Shown piece after piece: positions 1 to 12,400 of a stretch of 64,000 nucleotides of DNA. Positions within the stretch are counted from its first letter, which is position 1, and every line of letters begins with the position of its first letter. The notes under the pieces were generated by a model, which saw only the letters and a list, made by a program, of their open reading frames with translations, searched no databases and was not told the origin of the DNA. The stretch is from Artemisia argyi (lineage: Eukaryota > Streptophyta > Magnoliopsida > Asterales > Asteraceae), in assembly GCA_030686995.1 (NCBI GenBank), contig CM060680.1, positions 85,433,104 through 85,497,103 on the forward strand, given 5' to 3'. The position numbers were made by a program, and so were the translations under genes.

Positions 1-531
1 ATCGCTTAACTGGTAATAGGGGGAGCCTAGACGGATTAAACTTTCCATATATAAAATTTTAAATTATGTGTATATTTGTAAATTTAGAGATTTATTGGTA
101 AATTTTATAATATTTTATATAATAAAAAATTACATCATTTCGGAGTGTTTTTGTAAATCCCTTCTCATTGAAAAAAAAATTGGACCAATAGCAGAGCTCG
201 ATTTTGCCACGTAAGCGAAATCGAGTAATGTGATTGGTTAATAAAAAGTCAAAATTAAATTGATTTTGGTCAAACTTAATAAATTTGGTGGAGAAAATTG
301 GTTAAGAAAAAAAATGCATAAAAATATAGGTGTCAAATTTATGAAAACAAAAACTTTAAGAAAGAGGAAATAATTAATAAAACTTTAGTGATTGAATTTT
401 AAATAATTTATATAGAGTAAAGTGTAAAATTACAAGTTTCCATGTTTTTTAATAACTTTATAAAAAACACAAATAATCCCTTACACTTTATATCCCCTAT
501 ACTTTATAATATTAACTTTGTTTAAAATTAC

Positions 532-557
532 ATTAGTATTAGTATTAGTATTAGTTT
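532..557. repeat. TTAGTA microsatellite
   Basis: The 6-bp unit ATTAGT is repeated about four times without interruption. Confidence 0.8.
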
Positions 558-1177
558 TTAGACTTTCATCCATTAAAATTACAAAATTTAATTAATATGC
601 GAATTAGTTTTAATATACGTTAAATATTTTTTTAAACTAATGTTAGTTTTAAACTTTCATATATTAGAATATTTTTTTAAATGACTCATGTTACTATTTA
701 AAAGTTTAATTTACGCGTACACGAGTTTGAAATACGGCTAAATTATTAGTAACGGGAATATAAATATCAACTGGTAAGCACGATACTTTGATATAAAAAT
801 AAATATACGCGATTCTACTTATAACAACGAGTCATGAAATTGTTATTTAAAATTTGTATATGGATATCTATAAAAACATTTTAAAAACTTTACAGAGCAT
901 ATTTTAACTTCATCAACGCTCATTATGTATTACTAAATTCACACATTTTGTATAACATGATATCAATATTTAAAGTTAAACAACAAAATCAACCTCAACC
1001 TCAACATGTATGTCAGTTAAAAACGTTATACAAAGCTAATTATTAAAAAAAACAAAACAAAAAAACAAACAAACACATGGGTTAGATAGTCATTGTTTAA
1101 TATAGAAGGTGTTTTTCTTAAATTATATATAAAAAATATGCATGCATCACAATCATTATTTGATAACAACCACCACC

Positions 1178-1206
1178 AAAATAAATAAATAAATAAATAA
1201 ATAAAT
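1178..1206. repeat. AAAT microsatellite
   Basis: About seven tandem AAAT/ATAA units, a simple-sequence repeat in AT-rich DNA. Confidence 0.85.
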
Positions 1207-1839
1207 CGTACAACGAATTAAAAGTATGTACAAGAGAATTATTCAGCAAAAATATATAGTTTTAATCAGGTTATTACGTTACTATACTGCGATAATGTTA
1301 TTGAGTTGGTAATCACGGATGTGAGATACAACCATTATTCTATACTTATGATTTATGTGTAAACCTCTTTTTGCTTCTGAATTGAATCCGAAAGAGACCT
1401 CAACAGAAGTTTGGTTTATGTCTTATCTAGCTGATAGTATTTAGTAACATTTTTTATGGTTTAACTTTTTTGTTATACACACCAACTTTTAGTAACTCTT
1501 TTTTATGTTTTATTGAAAACTTCTACACTTAATATTTGTGTTTTTACTATAAACACACTAAGTTATAATAGAATTAGTTGTGAGTTCATGGGTTTTTCAC
1601 TAAGCTTCTAAAAAAAGCTTATAGCTTTATCATACACTTATTGTGTTATGGTAATTGAATAAGCCAATAAGCACCTTTAATAACAATAACCAAACACCCC
1701 TTTAGTTCTAATATGAAGTTTTCTTATTTGATGTTATGACTAACTTTGTTGTTATCCTCACTATAATGCAACATGTTAGTGATTTTTGCAGTTTTATTAT
1801 CTTATCGCACACACTAAAGTGTAATAAAATTTGTTGTGT

Positions 1840-2160
1840 GCATTTTTTAGAGAAAGATTAAGTATCAACACATGATTGTCGTGGAAGGATTTTTTACGCC
1901 TGCTCAAGGTATGAATGTATAATTTAGTTGAGTTGCTGATTTAGATAATACATGAATGTATTTTAATATACCAAATATGTGTTTTAGTTCATATTTGAGG
2001 AATTTTATGGTAGGAATTCTTTTCGGAGTGTAATTTGTCTTTGAATGAGTTAATGAAACTTAGCAGGTGTTTGCTGTCATTGATAACACTATGGGTGTCA
2101 ACCAACGGTCTAAAATATGGGTGTCTTTTACCTTGATGATTTAGGCCAATTGTGTAGAAA
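1840..2160 (+). pseudogene. Possible GRF zinc-finger relic
   Basis: Around 1870-1911 one frame reads HDCRGRIFYACSR, which resembles the core of the GRF zinc finger seen intact at 61953-62066 (SRGRLFYACPLS). A GT splice-donor-like sequence follows the Cys at nearly the same point as in that gene. An in-frame stop lies a few codons upstream. A weakly similar piece (YGC followed by hydrophobic residues) occurs near 2110-2140. This would be a dead copy of the small GRF ORF of the MULE at 57787-62758. The match is short and could be chance. Confidence 0.3.
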
Positions 2161-4289
2161 GTTGCATTAAAGTGAAAGATCGGTAAGGATTCAAACAATC
2201 CTAAAAGACTTGTGAATATACTCTTTGTCATTTTTTTCATGCATTTATAATTTACTTATATAAGTAATAATAATTTCCTTATATAGTTCGGGCTTAGAGA
2301 AAAATTATTCTTATACATTATACATAAACGTAAGAATAAATTTGAGTTCTACCCATTACATCTTTTTTCGTTTCTCTTTATGTAATAAAGAAGCTATAGT
2401 GTAAGCATTTATGTTACTTTGATAATATTATGATCAAACATGAGAAGTAAATAACAGAAACTTATGAAAATACAACTTTCTAAATAAAAAAGTACATTAA
2501 TAAAAATGATATAATAGTTATTCATAATTAAAGAAATAAATCAATCTTCAAAGATATCTAAATATGCTACATATTTTAACGAATATATACGTAAAAGAAA
2601 TACCACAATTACAAAACACATCGTAAATGTATAGCACGAGTTTGCAAAACTAAAAGCATATATCACTAACATAATCATGTGATTTTGCTTGAATAATAAA
2701 ATATAATTTTTAATCCAAAAACATTCTCTTAAAATAATAGGTAGGTTATAACATATACATATGATTTTTTATTTTTAGTCAACCAAGTAAAACGTTAAGT
2801 GGTTCATTTCTTAATCAATAATAATACATAATTAAAACGAAATTTTAAAAACCCTGTGCGTACACATGTATTATAACTAGTAAATAACTAAGTGGATTTA
2901 AAAAGAAAAAAAAAATCTGATGTTAGACTTTTTCATGGTTGGAAATTATACATAGGACTTTATAGGAGTTTGAGGTTATATCATCAACTTTGATTATTTT
3001 TGAGCTTTTAGATTTATAAGTTCTTATCTTAAAATCTCCTAATAGTTGTCTTTGAAATTAGCATGGTTTCGGAATTTCAAGTTATATTAATACTTTGAAT
3101 GATAATTACCTTTTTTGTTAGATATCATTTTATGTCGTTTTTCAGTGAGCAAATAGTATAAAAAAGGTAACCCGAATTAGGTTGAGTTACAACTGAAACA
3201 CAAAAATATTTACTATCTTTTAACAAAAAGTGTTGAACATACAAGTCATTTTGAGTCCTATCTCGATATGATTATCATTATATCAATGTGTAAATAAATT
3301 CACATGGCAAAGTAATGGCTAAAGGTTTCAAAAGTAAAATATTAACGGAAAATATAATGTAAAGAGAAAACAGATTTGCTTAAAATTTAAAAAATGAGTA
3401 ATGTAGTTATGTTAAAATACATTTTATTTAAAAAAAAATGTAACATGTTATATTTGAATGCTAAATTATAATTTAAATCATTAATTTTCTTCATTCTCAC
3501 TTAACTACACCCATATATACATTAAAAAAAAAAATGCACACACAAATTTATACACTGATCGCTATTGTAAGTAATCCTCTGATTAAAAATAAGTTACGTA
3601 TAGTATCTTTATATGTCATTTACCTCTTTTCAGTATTAACCTCCAACAACACATCTATTACTTTGAAGAGTCTGTGATGATACAAATTTCTCTAACATCT
3701 CCACTCATTATTGCCAAACAACTCTAGATAGCTAACTGAATCCATTAACTAATGTCAAAACTACCAACTTTATTTTATCAATTACCGTTTTTTTTTTTTT
3801 TTTTTTTTTTAACCGTGTTTATCAAACATTCAAGTTTATAACCTAAAACTCACGTCAGTAAGTGTTTGAAGTTGTGAGTTTTCCACAACGTTATTTCTTT
3901 TGTCTTGACATCCTTTACATTTCACGATATTAAAGTTCCCTACTAAAAGATTTTTTTGGTTATGAATGCGGTCAACCTTAAACGGTATTCCTGTTCTTTG
4001 CATTCATACTTCATAAATTGGCCCTGCCGATTAGCATTAACATATGCCCTTCAATTTTTATTTCTTTTCGGCGCATAAAAAGCAAACTACAATACTACAT
4101 TGTGGAGTTAAATGCACGAATCAAATTATTTCAAAATGCATTCACTTCGATTCATATTTTTAGCAAATCTTTCTAGCTTATTTAAAGCAATTGATGACAA
4201 GTACTCGTGCTAGGTGTGGTAACACTTTAACAACAAAAAATTGTGTTATATTAGCGTCTACTCAACATTCTCATTTTTAATACCAACAT
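2161..4289. other. AT-rich intergenic DNA
   Basis: No gene is supported. The stretch contains a 23-base T run at 3788-3810 and many short AT repeats, and is probably very old transposon debris. Confidence 0.5.
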
Positions 4290-4297
4290 ATCAAAAT

Positions 4298-4430
4298 AGG
4301 GAATGATACTCACATCACATAAATTGATGTATACATCACAATTATGCACATACTATGTTATAACATATGAATTAGTGATGTAATATTGTGGTATATGTAT
4401 TATTTTTTGTAGTGTGAGTATCAATTCCCT
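4298..4430. mobile_element. 133-bp MITE with 8-bp target duplication
   Basis: The element starts AGGGAATGATACTCACA and ends with the near-perfect inverted copy TGTGAGTATCAATTCCCT. It is flanked by the direct repeat ATCAAAAT at 4290-4297 and 4431-4438. An 8-bp target duplication with terminal inverted repeats and no coding capacity indicates a non-autonomous DNA transposon, most likely hAT-type. The superfamily is inferred from duplication length only. Confidence 0.8.
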
Positions 4431-4618
4431 ATCAAAATACCCTTTTACTAGTAATACCATTAACACCAACTTTTTGAGACCCACAATTTTATTTTATTTA
4501 CTATTTTTTCAAACAAACTAATTTTTTATTCAATAAATAAAAATACAAATTAAAATACGAAAAAAAAAATGCTAAAAAAGAATTAAAAAAAACGAGAAGA
4601 TAAAAATACATCAAATTA

Positions 4619-5040
4619 TCAATAAACTAATTTTGTTGCCGTTGATGTTATTGCCAAATATGCTCTATAATATTTTGTTTGAAGACTTGTGTGTGTTTCT
4701 TTATCGCATAATTTTTTGGCTTTCCGTCGTTGTACTTCGCATCCCTTAATCCAAGTACGTGGTATATTTGGTCGCGGATTAATATACAACCTGTTGAATT
4801 CACTTATCGCAAACTTTTGATCTTTCAAAATCATGTTATGCAATATGATGCAAGTATACATGATTATTCGTATCTTGTTGACATGGTATTAACAAGCTGG
4901 TTGTTCTATAATTCCCCAACGTCCTTGGAGGACATCAAAAACTCGTACGAAATGTTTTCATGCATGTTCTTGTCGCATTTTAAACAATCCATGTTTCTCG
5001 TCTCGTGCCATCGTAAATGATTTGACAAGAGTTACCAACT
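4619..5040 (-). pseudogene. PIF/Harbinger transposase C-terminal fragment
   Basis: Read on the minus strand, this segment gives the conserved tail of plant PIF/Harbinger (HARBI1/ALP1-type) transposases. It starts with RDEKH..LFK..QE.A near 5010-4980, then VLQGRWGII near 4920, then YTCIILHNMI near 4860-4830, and about 70 further residues to a stop. Two in-frame stops interrupt it, one after QEHA and one after PAC, and the N-terminal catalytic part is missing. It is therefore a dead fragment. The VLQGRWGI and CIILHNMI blocks are strongly diagnostic. No terminal inverted repeat pair was identified around it. Confidence 0.85.
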
Positions 5041-5086
5041 GTCAGACGTAACTCCATTCACTCCCCGGTACTGTGACATTTTGAGA

Positions 5087-5104
5087 TCGGTATCAAAGCC
5101 AAGG
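5087..5104 (+). promoter_or_regulatory. Degenerate primer-binding site
   Basis: TCGGTATCAAAGCCAAGG resembles the initiator-tRNA-Met primer-binding site (TGGTATCAGAGC) found next to the 5' LTR of many plant retroelements. Sequence ending in TGTGACA just upstream could be the last bases of an otherwise lost LTR. The ORF at 5248 begins about 145 bp downstream, as in the related element at 43262. Confidence 0.6.
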
Positions 5105-5247
5105 TTATAGAGAACTAGGATGCATCATTAGACCTAGACTATAACTGTTGCATCATAAACATTTCGCGCGCATAATCACTATACATTCATACATGCTTTA
5201 ATTGTTTTATATAATTTATTTATATAAATATTGGACTTGTCACAGAA

Positions 5248-5435
5248 ATGTCGATCCCTTACGTTATCATACTATCTGAATCAGAGTACAAGGGCACCGA
5301 CTACGTGCTAGGATCTGATGTTGAGACCGAGGCCTTCGAGGAGGATCCTCAAGAGACCGAGCATGACTCGGAGGATGACTCAAAGGAGGGCCTATTTGAG
5401 GATGACCCCTCAGAGGAGGATGAGGTCGAGACATC
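5248..5435 (+). pseudogene. 5' fragment of chromovirus extra ORF
   Basis: About 62 codons survive, beginning MSIPYVIILSESE and continuing as a very acidic stretch rich in E, D and S. The start matches the extra pre-gag ORF of the chromovirus at 43522 (MSPPIIILSDSD), and an E-T/A-E-x-F/Y-E-x-D/G-E type acidic block follows in both. The frame is cut at 5435 by the LTR of the minus-strand element beginning at 5436, so this is the target-site remnant of an older plus-strand relative. Any reading past 5435 is LTR sequence. Confidence 0.7.
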
Positions 5436-7431
5436 TGTAACACCCCCTAATTTGAAATGCGGCAGCGGAATAGAAATTAGGGTGTTACGGTGAGGATCGA
5501 AGTCATAATGATAGAAAACGACTCGAAGAGACGTTTTAAAAACATAATTTCATTTATAAATATTTGAAATACAATAGGTCCTTATCAGAGTATTATAAAA
5601 ACTTTGATGTTTTGAAATAAATCAAACATCATTTATTTTACATTATTATTGAAATAAAGTAAACATAATTTGAAGATTTTTGCCGCCCGTTCCATGCTTG
5701 CTTCCCCTGTCAAATACCTGAGATACATGCTTAAAAGTCAACAAAATTGTTGAGTGAAATCATAGAGTTTGAATTTAATAATCATTTTGATACACAAGCA
5801 AGATTGTATTGGAAAATACAATCAGTTTGAAAACATTGATATTGCAGTTCATATATTGCACTAAGTCTCATGACACGCAAACGTTAACAAATACCATAAA
5901 CGGCGGGTGTATATCAAATCAATGATACATTTTTGCCCTCGTGTAATAGGTGATTTGCCAGTTCCTATTTTTACTCAAATATAATTATCACGACTAATGC
6001 GGCTAACCACATGCATATGGCATTCCGTCAAGCATTAGTGGGACAGGCTGTCAAACCTTAAATAGATCTATTCATTATATTCGCGTTCACCGCAGTGATT
6101 AATGGTTCATGAATAAGGGTCTTTTGGCAATAGCTAACTTAGGCATATATCAGTCAGGAAAGCATACAGAAAATACTTGTGAATCTATTTATAGCATGTA
6201 TCCCCCTCACGGAGTTTTGAAAATAATTAAATGTGAGGCTATGACTCACCTTGATTGATACTGAAAATGAAGAAAATAAAGTCGGATGAATTTTATGAAA
6301 ACGGCTTCGAAACACAACAAACACTTCTAAGGTGAACTAGAGTCGAGCTAGGGAGAAAAGAACACAAGAATTCACTTCAAACTATATAACCCGATCGTTA
6401 TATTTATTACTTTGAACCCGAAATCTTTCCTTTGCTTCCAATACTATACCAACGACTACTAAGTCTTTTGAAAACAGTTTGAAGGACAATTTACTAAGTG
6501 AAAGAGTGTGTGAATGAATATGAGATAATGCATGCATGTAGTTATATATTACTTGGATGTATAACACGTGAGTGGTTAAATTTCAATGTGAACTTCACAC
6601 TCACTATTCCATGTCAGTGAACATAGCTCTAGGTGCTTATTATATTGATCTAGGAAGAGTTTGTGAGAGCATATAATAAGGAGATTTGTTGGGTGATTCA
6701 TACATATGTCGACCAAAGCATTTTCTTAACATACGATTCATTAAATCGTATACTACTTGAGTATACTTGATCATCCGTAACATTTAAGCATGAAATCATC
6801 CTAGAAATAATATTAGAAACGTTTAGAAACAAACTAGATTCAAAACGGTTAAGTTTTGAATATAGTTCAAATCGGTTTAGGTTCGCTAAGGTCGAATACT
6901 TTACCTCTTAAAAGCATATCAAAACTTAACGTAGAAACGTGAAACTTGACACACTAATTATTGGCTAGTAGGTAAATGAGATGAGAGAATAAAATTCGTA
7001 CGTCGTGTGTAAGAATTAGAAATAAACGAGGCGTTTTGGGGGATGCTTGAACTAGTCGATCGGATGAAGTTTAGTTAAATATGATTTTGGGCTTGTAGTG
7101 TGGGCTTATGAATAGTGGGCTGAGGTGTGTGGGCCGAAGTAATTAAGGGTCAAGTTAGGTTAATAGAGTAATTAAGGATTTTAATTATAATTAATAAATA
7201 TAATTAGTATTAGGATTTAGGTTTAGGATTAAATAAAGATTTTAAGTTTCGTGTAACATGTCGAGGATTAATTCCGTCATTTCGTGAATTATATTATTTT
7301 GTGAAAATCGCCAAAATAATATAATAAGAAAAATTTTAAATTTTTCCGAGAAAATGGGAATTAGAAACGATAACGAAAGATTAAATATTTATTAACGATT
7401 TGATTACAAGAAATTTTTACAGGGTTCTACA
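5436..7431 (-). repeat. 3' LTR of element 1
   Basis: 1996 bp, starting TGTAACACC and ending TTCTACA on the plus strand, so TG...CA in both readings. It matches 13424-15419 base for base with a constant offset of 7988 and no indels. Differences seen are at 6748, 6939 and 7258. The 61-codon frame inside it is not considered a gene. Confidence 0.95.
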
Positions 7432-7442
7432 GTACCCACTTG
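7432..7442 (-). promoter_or_regulatory. Polypurine tract of element 1
   Basis: Minus-strand CAAGTGGGTAC lies directly upstream of the 3' LTR start TGTAGAACC. The same GTGGGTAC precedes the 3' LTR of the related element at 48289, supporting a role in plus-strand priming. Confidence 0.75.
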
Positions 7443-7495
7443 TCATTCTGAATTTCGTCCCGAAATTCGATTTTAAGAAATCTAACAAGTGCGTT

Positions 7496-10400
7496 CTATG
7501 AAAATAAGTGCGGATATTTCTCACGGAATCTATCTTCTCTTTCCCATGTATAAGTCGGTCCTCGCTTAGAGTCCCATCTTACTTTTACAATGGGGATACG
7601 ATTCTGTTTGAGTTGTTTAACTTCTCTATCCATTATTTCCACAGGCTCTTCTGTGAACACTAGTTTGTCGTCCAATCTAATCTCTTTTAGTGGAATGACG
7701 AGAGTTTCGTCTGACAAACATTTCTTGAGTTGGGACACGTGAAACGTAGGGTGTACCCTACTAAGTTCATCCGGAAGTTCTAACTTATAAGCAACTGGAC
7801 CAATTCTCTCCAGAATTTTGAAAGGTCCAATATACCTCGGATTTAACTTTCCACGTTTTCCAAAATGAATCATTCCTTTCCATGGCGAAACCTTCAACAT
7901 GACTTTGTCTCCTACTTGAAATTCCATAGGCTTTCTCCTGACATCAGCATAACTTTTCTGTCTGTCACGAGCAGCTTGCAAGCGTTGCTTGATTTGGAAT
8001 ATCTTCTCAGTAGTATCATGTATTAGCTCTGGTCCGGTAAGTTGCATATCACCAACTTCTGTCCAACAGATTGGTGATCTGCACTTTCTTCCGTACAGTG
8101 CCTCAAAAGGTGCAACCTTTATGCTGGCATGGTAGCTATTATTGTATGAAAATTCAACTAATGGCAAGTGTCTATCCCAACCTTTTTCGAAATCAATCAC
8201 ACATGCTCGGAGCATGTCTTCCAAGGTTTGGATTGTTCTCTCACTTTGTCCATCAGTTTGCGGATGATAAGCGGTGCTCATATCTAACTTAGTACCAAGA
8301 GATTTCTGTAGCGATTCCCAAAATCTCGATGTGAATCGGCTATCTCTATCAGAAATAATAGATATTGGTACCCCATGTCTAATCACAATTTCCTTAAAAT
8401 ACAACTGAGCGAGTGTTTCCATCTCGTCAGTTTCCTTGATTGGTAGGAAATGTGCAGACTTGGTTAATCGATCGATGATAACCCAGATTGTGTCTAATCC
8501 AGTCGAAGTCTTTGGTAATTTGGTAATAAAATCCATTGTGATTCGTTCCCATTTCCAGACCGGAATCTCTGGTTGCACGAGTAATCCTGATGGTTTTTGA
8601 GTCTTTGCTTTTACTCTAGAGCAGGTCAAACATTTACCAACGTACTCGGCGATATCAGCTTTCATATTTGGCCACCAATAATTCTTCTTAATATCTTGGT
8701 ACATTTTATTGGAACCGGGATGAATAGAATATTTGGATTTATGAGATTCATGCATGATAAGGTCTCGAATACCTCCAAATAGAGGAATCCAATATCTTTC
8801 CTTAAAACATAGCATTCCATCATCTCTTCTCACAAATTCTTTTTCATTATTTGGCATTCTGTCAACCTGATCTTCCAGATTTGACTTCCTGTCAATTTTC
8901 TCATATTGCCGGTTTTCTTCTTGTAGAGCTTCCATTTGAGCTTTGATGATTTGAGCAGGAAGTGGCGAATGAATTTTCATTCCTAGAGATCGAACTCTAA
9001 GAGATTTAATTCTATCTTTTCTACTCAACGCATCGGCTACTACATTCGCTTTACCAGGATGGTAACGAATTTCACAGTCGTAGTCATTGAGTAATTCTAA
9101 CCATCTTCTTTGCCTCATGTTTAGCTCCTTCTGATCTAAGATATGCTGTAGACTCTTGTGATCGGTGAAAACCGTACACTTTGTACCATATAGGTAATGT
9201 CTCCATATCTTAAGAGCAAAAACTACTGCTCCTAATTCTAGATCATGAGTGGTGTAGTTTTCTTCATTCTTCTTTAGCTGTCGTGAAGCATAGGCTATAA
9301 CTTTGTCTCTTTGCATTAGTACCGCACCCAAACCATGATGAGATGCGTCACAATACACTACAAAGTCCTCATTGCCTTCTGGTAATGCCAATATTGGTGC
9401 TTCACAAAGCTTTTGTTTCAGCAGTTGAAATGCTGACTCCTGCTTCTCTTCCCAGTTATACTTCTTGTTTTTCTGAGTCAGTTCCGTCAATGGTTTTGCA
9501 ATCTTTGAAAAACCTTCTATAAATCTCCGGTAATAACCAGCGAGACCTAAGAATTGACGAATCTCGGTTGGGGAGGTAGGTGACTTCCAACCTTTAACTG
9601 CTTCTATCTTCGCGAGATCTACATGGATACCTTTGCTGTTGATGATATGGCCTAAAAATTGAACGGTAGTAATCCAAAAATCACATTTGGAAAACTTGGC
9701 GTACAACTTTTCCTTCCTAAGTAACTCCAAAACAGTCCTTAAGTGTTCGGCATGCTCTTCTTCATTGCGCGAATAGATTAAAATATCATCAATGAACACA
9801 ATAACGAATTTATCCAGGTATGGTTTGCATACCCGGTTCATTAAATCCATGAATACAGCTGGTGCATTGGTAAGACCAAATGACATCACCTGAAATTCAT
9901 AATGTCCATATCGTGTTCGAAAAGCTGTCTTGGGAATGTCCTCTTCCCTAACTCTTAGTTGATGATATCCTGATCTAAGATCGATTTTTGAGTACACACT
10001 TGATCCTTGTAATTGGTCAAATAGATCGTCGATCCTTGGCAATGGATATCGATTCTTCACCGTGAGTTTGTTCAACTCCCTGTAATCGATACACATTCGG
10101 AACGTTCCATCTTTCTTTTTGACAAATAGGATTGGTGCTCCCCAAGGGGATGAACTCGGTTGAATGAAACCTTTATCTGATAGTTCTTTTAACTGTTCAG
10201 ATAATTCTTTCATTTCGGAGGGGGCTAATCGATATGGTGCTTTTGCAACGGGTGCTGCTCCAGGCACTAAATCGATTCGGAATTCTACTTGACGAGTTGG
10301 TGGGATTCCAGGTAAGTCTTCGGGAAATACATCAGAAAATTCTCTTACAACTGGCACTTCATCAAGTTGTTTCTTCTTTTCTTTTGTTTCTCCTCCCGTT

Positions 10401-12046
10401 ACTTGGATTTGAAATACATGGCATCCTTTGCTTATGTATTTCATCGTTTTGGCGTATGAAATGAAATTGAAAGAAGTTTTAGGTTTATCACCTTGGATGA
10501 TTAAGGTTTCACCGTCGAATGGAATCTGGATGATTTTCTCATCACAAATTATTCTGGCACGGTGTTTAGATAACCAATCCATACCAATGATGACATCAAA
10601 ACTTCCCAATTGGATGGGCATAAGATTGATAGGGAAAGATTTATTTAGAAGGGTTAAGGTGCAGTTTTCGAGTAGGGTATTGGTACTTAAAATATTTCCA
10701 TCTGCTAATTCTATTTCACAGATAGTATCTAATTCTACAGGAGTAATATTTAGATTTGCGGCAAACGATGTAGACACAAAACTTTTATCCGCTCCTGAAT
10801 CAAATAATATCTTAGCATCTTGTTGATTTAATAGGAACGTACCAGTAACAACATCTGAATTCTGCGTTGTGTTCCCATCACCAAGTACATAAGCTCTTCC
10901 TCTGGCAACATTATTGGTAAATTTTGGACATTGAGGTCTGTAGTGTCCAACTTCTCCACAACCATGGCACTTTACTGCTATCGGTTGGGTATTGGCCCCA
11001 GTCGCTCGATAGTCCTTTGTCATATGACCAACTCTTTTACAGTTGCCGCAAACAGCTCTACATGCTCCAAAATGATGCATGTTGCACTTGTTGCATGGGG
11101 GTAGCGTTCCAGAATAACCTTTACTTTCTGCAGGCACTGCTGCATAAGCTCGGGTAGCTTCTTGTCGACGATTTTGTTGTTGATGATGATTACTACGATT
11201 CTGTTGCTGATCTCTGTTGCGATTCCTGCCTTGATTGTTGTTGTTGCTGTAGCTACGGTTACCACTGTAACTGTTGTTATAGCTGCGGTTGTTGCCATTG
11301 TTACTCCCTCGGTTGTCAGCACTTCTCTTATGCTCATTAATCACAGAGGTAGAACCTCTTTTGATTACCCGGGTTAACAATCTCTGGGCAAGCTCCATAG
11401 CTTCCTCTACTGACTTTGGATTCGATGAAGTAACATCTCCTTCAATGGATGGTGGCAGTCCCTCTACGTATTTCTCCAATGCTTGTTCAACATCGGGTAC
11501 TATAGTTGGACACAGCACTGACAACTCCAGAAACTTTCTGTCGTATGTCTTCAAGTCATTGTACCTTACAACTAGCTGATGAAATTCATCTTCTAGTTTT
11601 CGAATCTCTGTTCTTGGACAATACTTCTTCAACATCTTATTTTTTAGCTCATTCCACGAAAGTCTGAAAGCTTCATCTGGACCCATAGCATTCGCAGTAG
11701 TGTTCCACCACGATAATGCCTCTCCTTGAAGAGTTCCAGTAGCAAAGGTAACTTTGCTATTCTCAGGACAACCACTCCTCTTGAAGACTGTCTCAGTATG
11801 CTCAAACGAATGTGCCATTTCAGTCACTCCTTCAATTCCTTTGAAGTTTGTTGGCTTGCAAGTCATGAAATCCTTATAAGTACAATTACGTGGAGTAACT
11901 GTATTAGTTTCATGATTTGCACCATTGGTATTATTCAAACGATCCGCTTCACGAGCTGCGGATATTCCCTCAGCAATCATTCTTTGAACCTCAGTGGGGG
12001 TCAAGATCACTTCCGGGTTAGAGTTTTCGCTACTTGCATGCTCCAT
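7496..12046 (-). CDS. Gag-pol polyprotein of chromovirus element 1, intact
   Basis: This 1516-residue polyprotein would package, mature, copy and integrate the element. The Gag capsid-like region is at about 60-230, followed by an N/Q/R-rich linker. A first CCHC knuckle is degenerate (last Cys is Tyr in [14 protein letters not shown]). A second is intact at about 357-370 ([14 protein letters not shown]). The protease motif LFDSGA is near 415 and the reverse transcriptase VFIDDIL near 750. RNase H begins YCDAS near 898. Integrase follows, with its HHCC finger near 1098-1140, a D-D-E core from MDFITK near 1168, and GPFKI near the end. The last 50 residues ([12 protein letters not shown] to WEREDRF) look like a Tekay-type chromodomain. 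The Met of MEHASSENS was chosen because the ten codons before it look like leader. No stop or frameshift was seen, so it could be active. Confidence 0.95.
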   Translation of the reverse strand: MEHASSENSNPEVILTPTEVQRMIAEGISAAREADRLNNTNGANHETNTVTPRNCTYKDFMTCKPTNFKGIEGVTEMAHSFEHTETVFKRSGCPENSKVTFATGTLQGEALSWWNTTANAMGPDEAFRLSWNELKNKMLKKYCPRTEIRKLEDEFHQLVVRYNDLKTYDRKFLELSVLCPTIVPDVEQALEKYVEGLPPSIEGDVTSSNPKSVEEAMELAQRLLTRVIKRGSTSVINEHKRSADNRGSNNGNNRSYNNSYSGNRSYSNNNNQGRNRNRDQQQNRSNHHQQQNRRQEATRAYAAVPAESKGYSGTLPPCNKCNMHHFGACRAVCGNCKRVGHMTKDYRATGANTQPIAVKCHGCGEVGHYRPQCPKFTNNVARGRAYVLGDGNTTQNSDVVTGTFLLNQQDAKILFDSGADKSFVSTSFAANLNITPVELDTICEIELADGNILSTNTLLENCTLTLLNKSFPINLMPIQLGSFDVIIGMDWLSKHRARIICDEKIIQIPFDGETLIIQGDKPKTSFNFISYAKTMKYISKGCHVFQIQVTGGETKEKKKQLDEVPVVREFSDVFPEDLPGIPPTRQVEFRIDLVPGAAPVAKAPYRLAPSEMKELSEQLKELSDKGFIQPSSSPWGAPILFVKKKDGTFRMCIDYRELNKLTVKNRYPLPRIDDLFDQLQGSSVYSKIDLRSGYHQLRVREEDIPKTAFRTRYGHYEFQVMSFGLTNAPAVFMDLMNRVCKPYLDKFVIVFIDDILIYSRNEEEHAEHLRTVLELLRKEKLYAKFSKCDFWITTVQFLGHIINSKGIHVDLAKIEAVKGWKSPTSPTEIRQFLGLAGYYRRFIEGFSKIAKPLTELTQKNKKYNWEEKQESAFQLLKQKLCEAPILALPEGNEDFVVYCDASHHGLGAVLMQRDKVIAYASRQLKKNEENYTTHDLELGAVVFALKIWRHYLYGTKCTVFTDHKSLQHILDQKELNMRQRRWLELLNDYDCEIRYHPGKANVVADALSRKDRIKSLRVRSLGMKIHSPLPAQIIKAQMEALQEENRQYEKIDRKSNLEDQVDRMPNNEKEFVRRDDGMLCFKERYWIPLFGGIRDLIMHESHKSKYSIHPGSNKMYQDIKKNYWWPNMKADIAEYVGKCLTCSRVKAKTQKPSGLLVQPEIPVWKWERITMDFITKLPKTSTGLDTIWVIIDRLTKSAHFLPIKETDEMETLAQLYFKEIVIRHGVPISIISDRDSRFTSRFWESLQKSLGTKLDMSTAYHPQTDGQSERTIQTLEDMLRACVIDFEKGWDRHLPLVEFSYNNSYHASIKVAPFEALYGRKCRSPICWTEVGDMQLTGPELIHDTTEKIFQIKQRLQAARDRQKSYADVRRKPMEFQVGDKVMLKVSPWKGMIHFGKRGKLNPRYIGPFKILERIGPVAYKLELPDELSRVHPTFHVSQLKKCLSDETLVIPLKEIRLDDKLVFTEEPVEIMDREVKQLKQNRIPIVKVRWDSKRGPTYTWEREDRFREKYPHLFS

Positions 12047-12400
12047 TTTTCTATTAATAATACAAAAATATAGCATTTAGAATTTTAAACAACCACTTGT
12101 TTAAAAGATTCTTGTGAAGTAGGGAAAAATAAATTTTGAGTCTTAATAATAATTGGACATCATATGTAGTTTTTATTTTGATACAACAATCATAATCATT
12201 CCGATATGTTAGATACAATTTTAATACACATGAACAACCATAAGCATAAGTTAACATTTGTAGATAGTAATATCAAAACCAACAGCATAACATTAATAAC
12301 TTTAAATCAGTTGAGTTGTTATAACAAAACGATACAAGCTTATTAATGCCACACGCGGCAGGCTTGAATGCCTTATTACTAGTACAAATACCAACTGTCT

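Larger units (their letters stand above)
1..1839. other. AT-rich intergenic DNA
   Basis: No coding region can be supported here. The stretch is strongly AT-rich with many short A and T runs and scattered stops in all frames. Two short microsatellites lie in it and are listed separately. No LTR, tRNA or rRNA pattern was recognised. Confidence 0.6.

Noticed and set aside
1989..2240. 83-codon minus-strand frame
   Set aside because: No recognisable family, AT-rich, and overlaps the possible GRF relic on the other strand.
6382..6567. 61-codon frame, repeated at 14370-14555
   Set aside because: It is in the element 1 LTR; identity between copies only reflects LTR identity.
11020..11580. Long frames opposite and beside gag of element 1
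   Set aside because: Shadow frames of the true gag-pol; repeats such as [11 protein letters not shown] arise from the Asn/Arg-rich linker codons.
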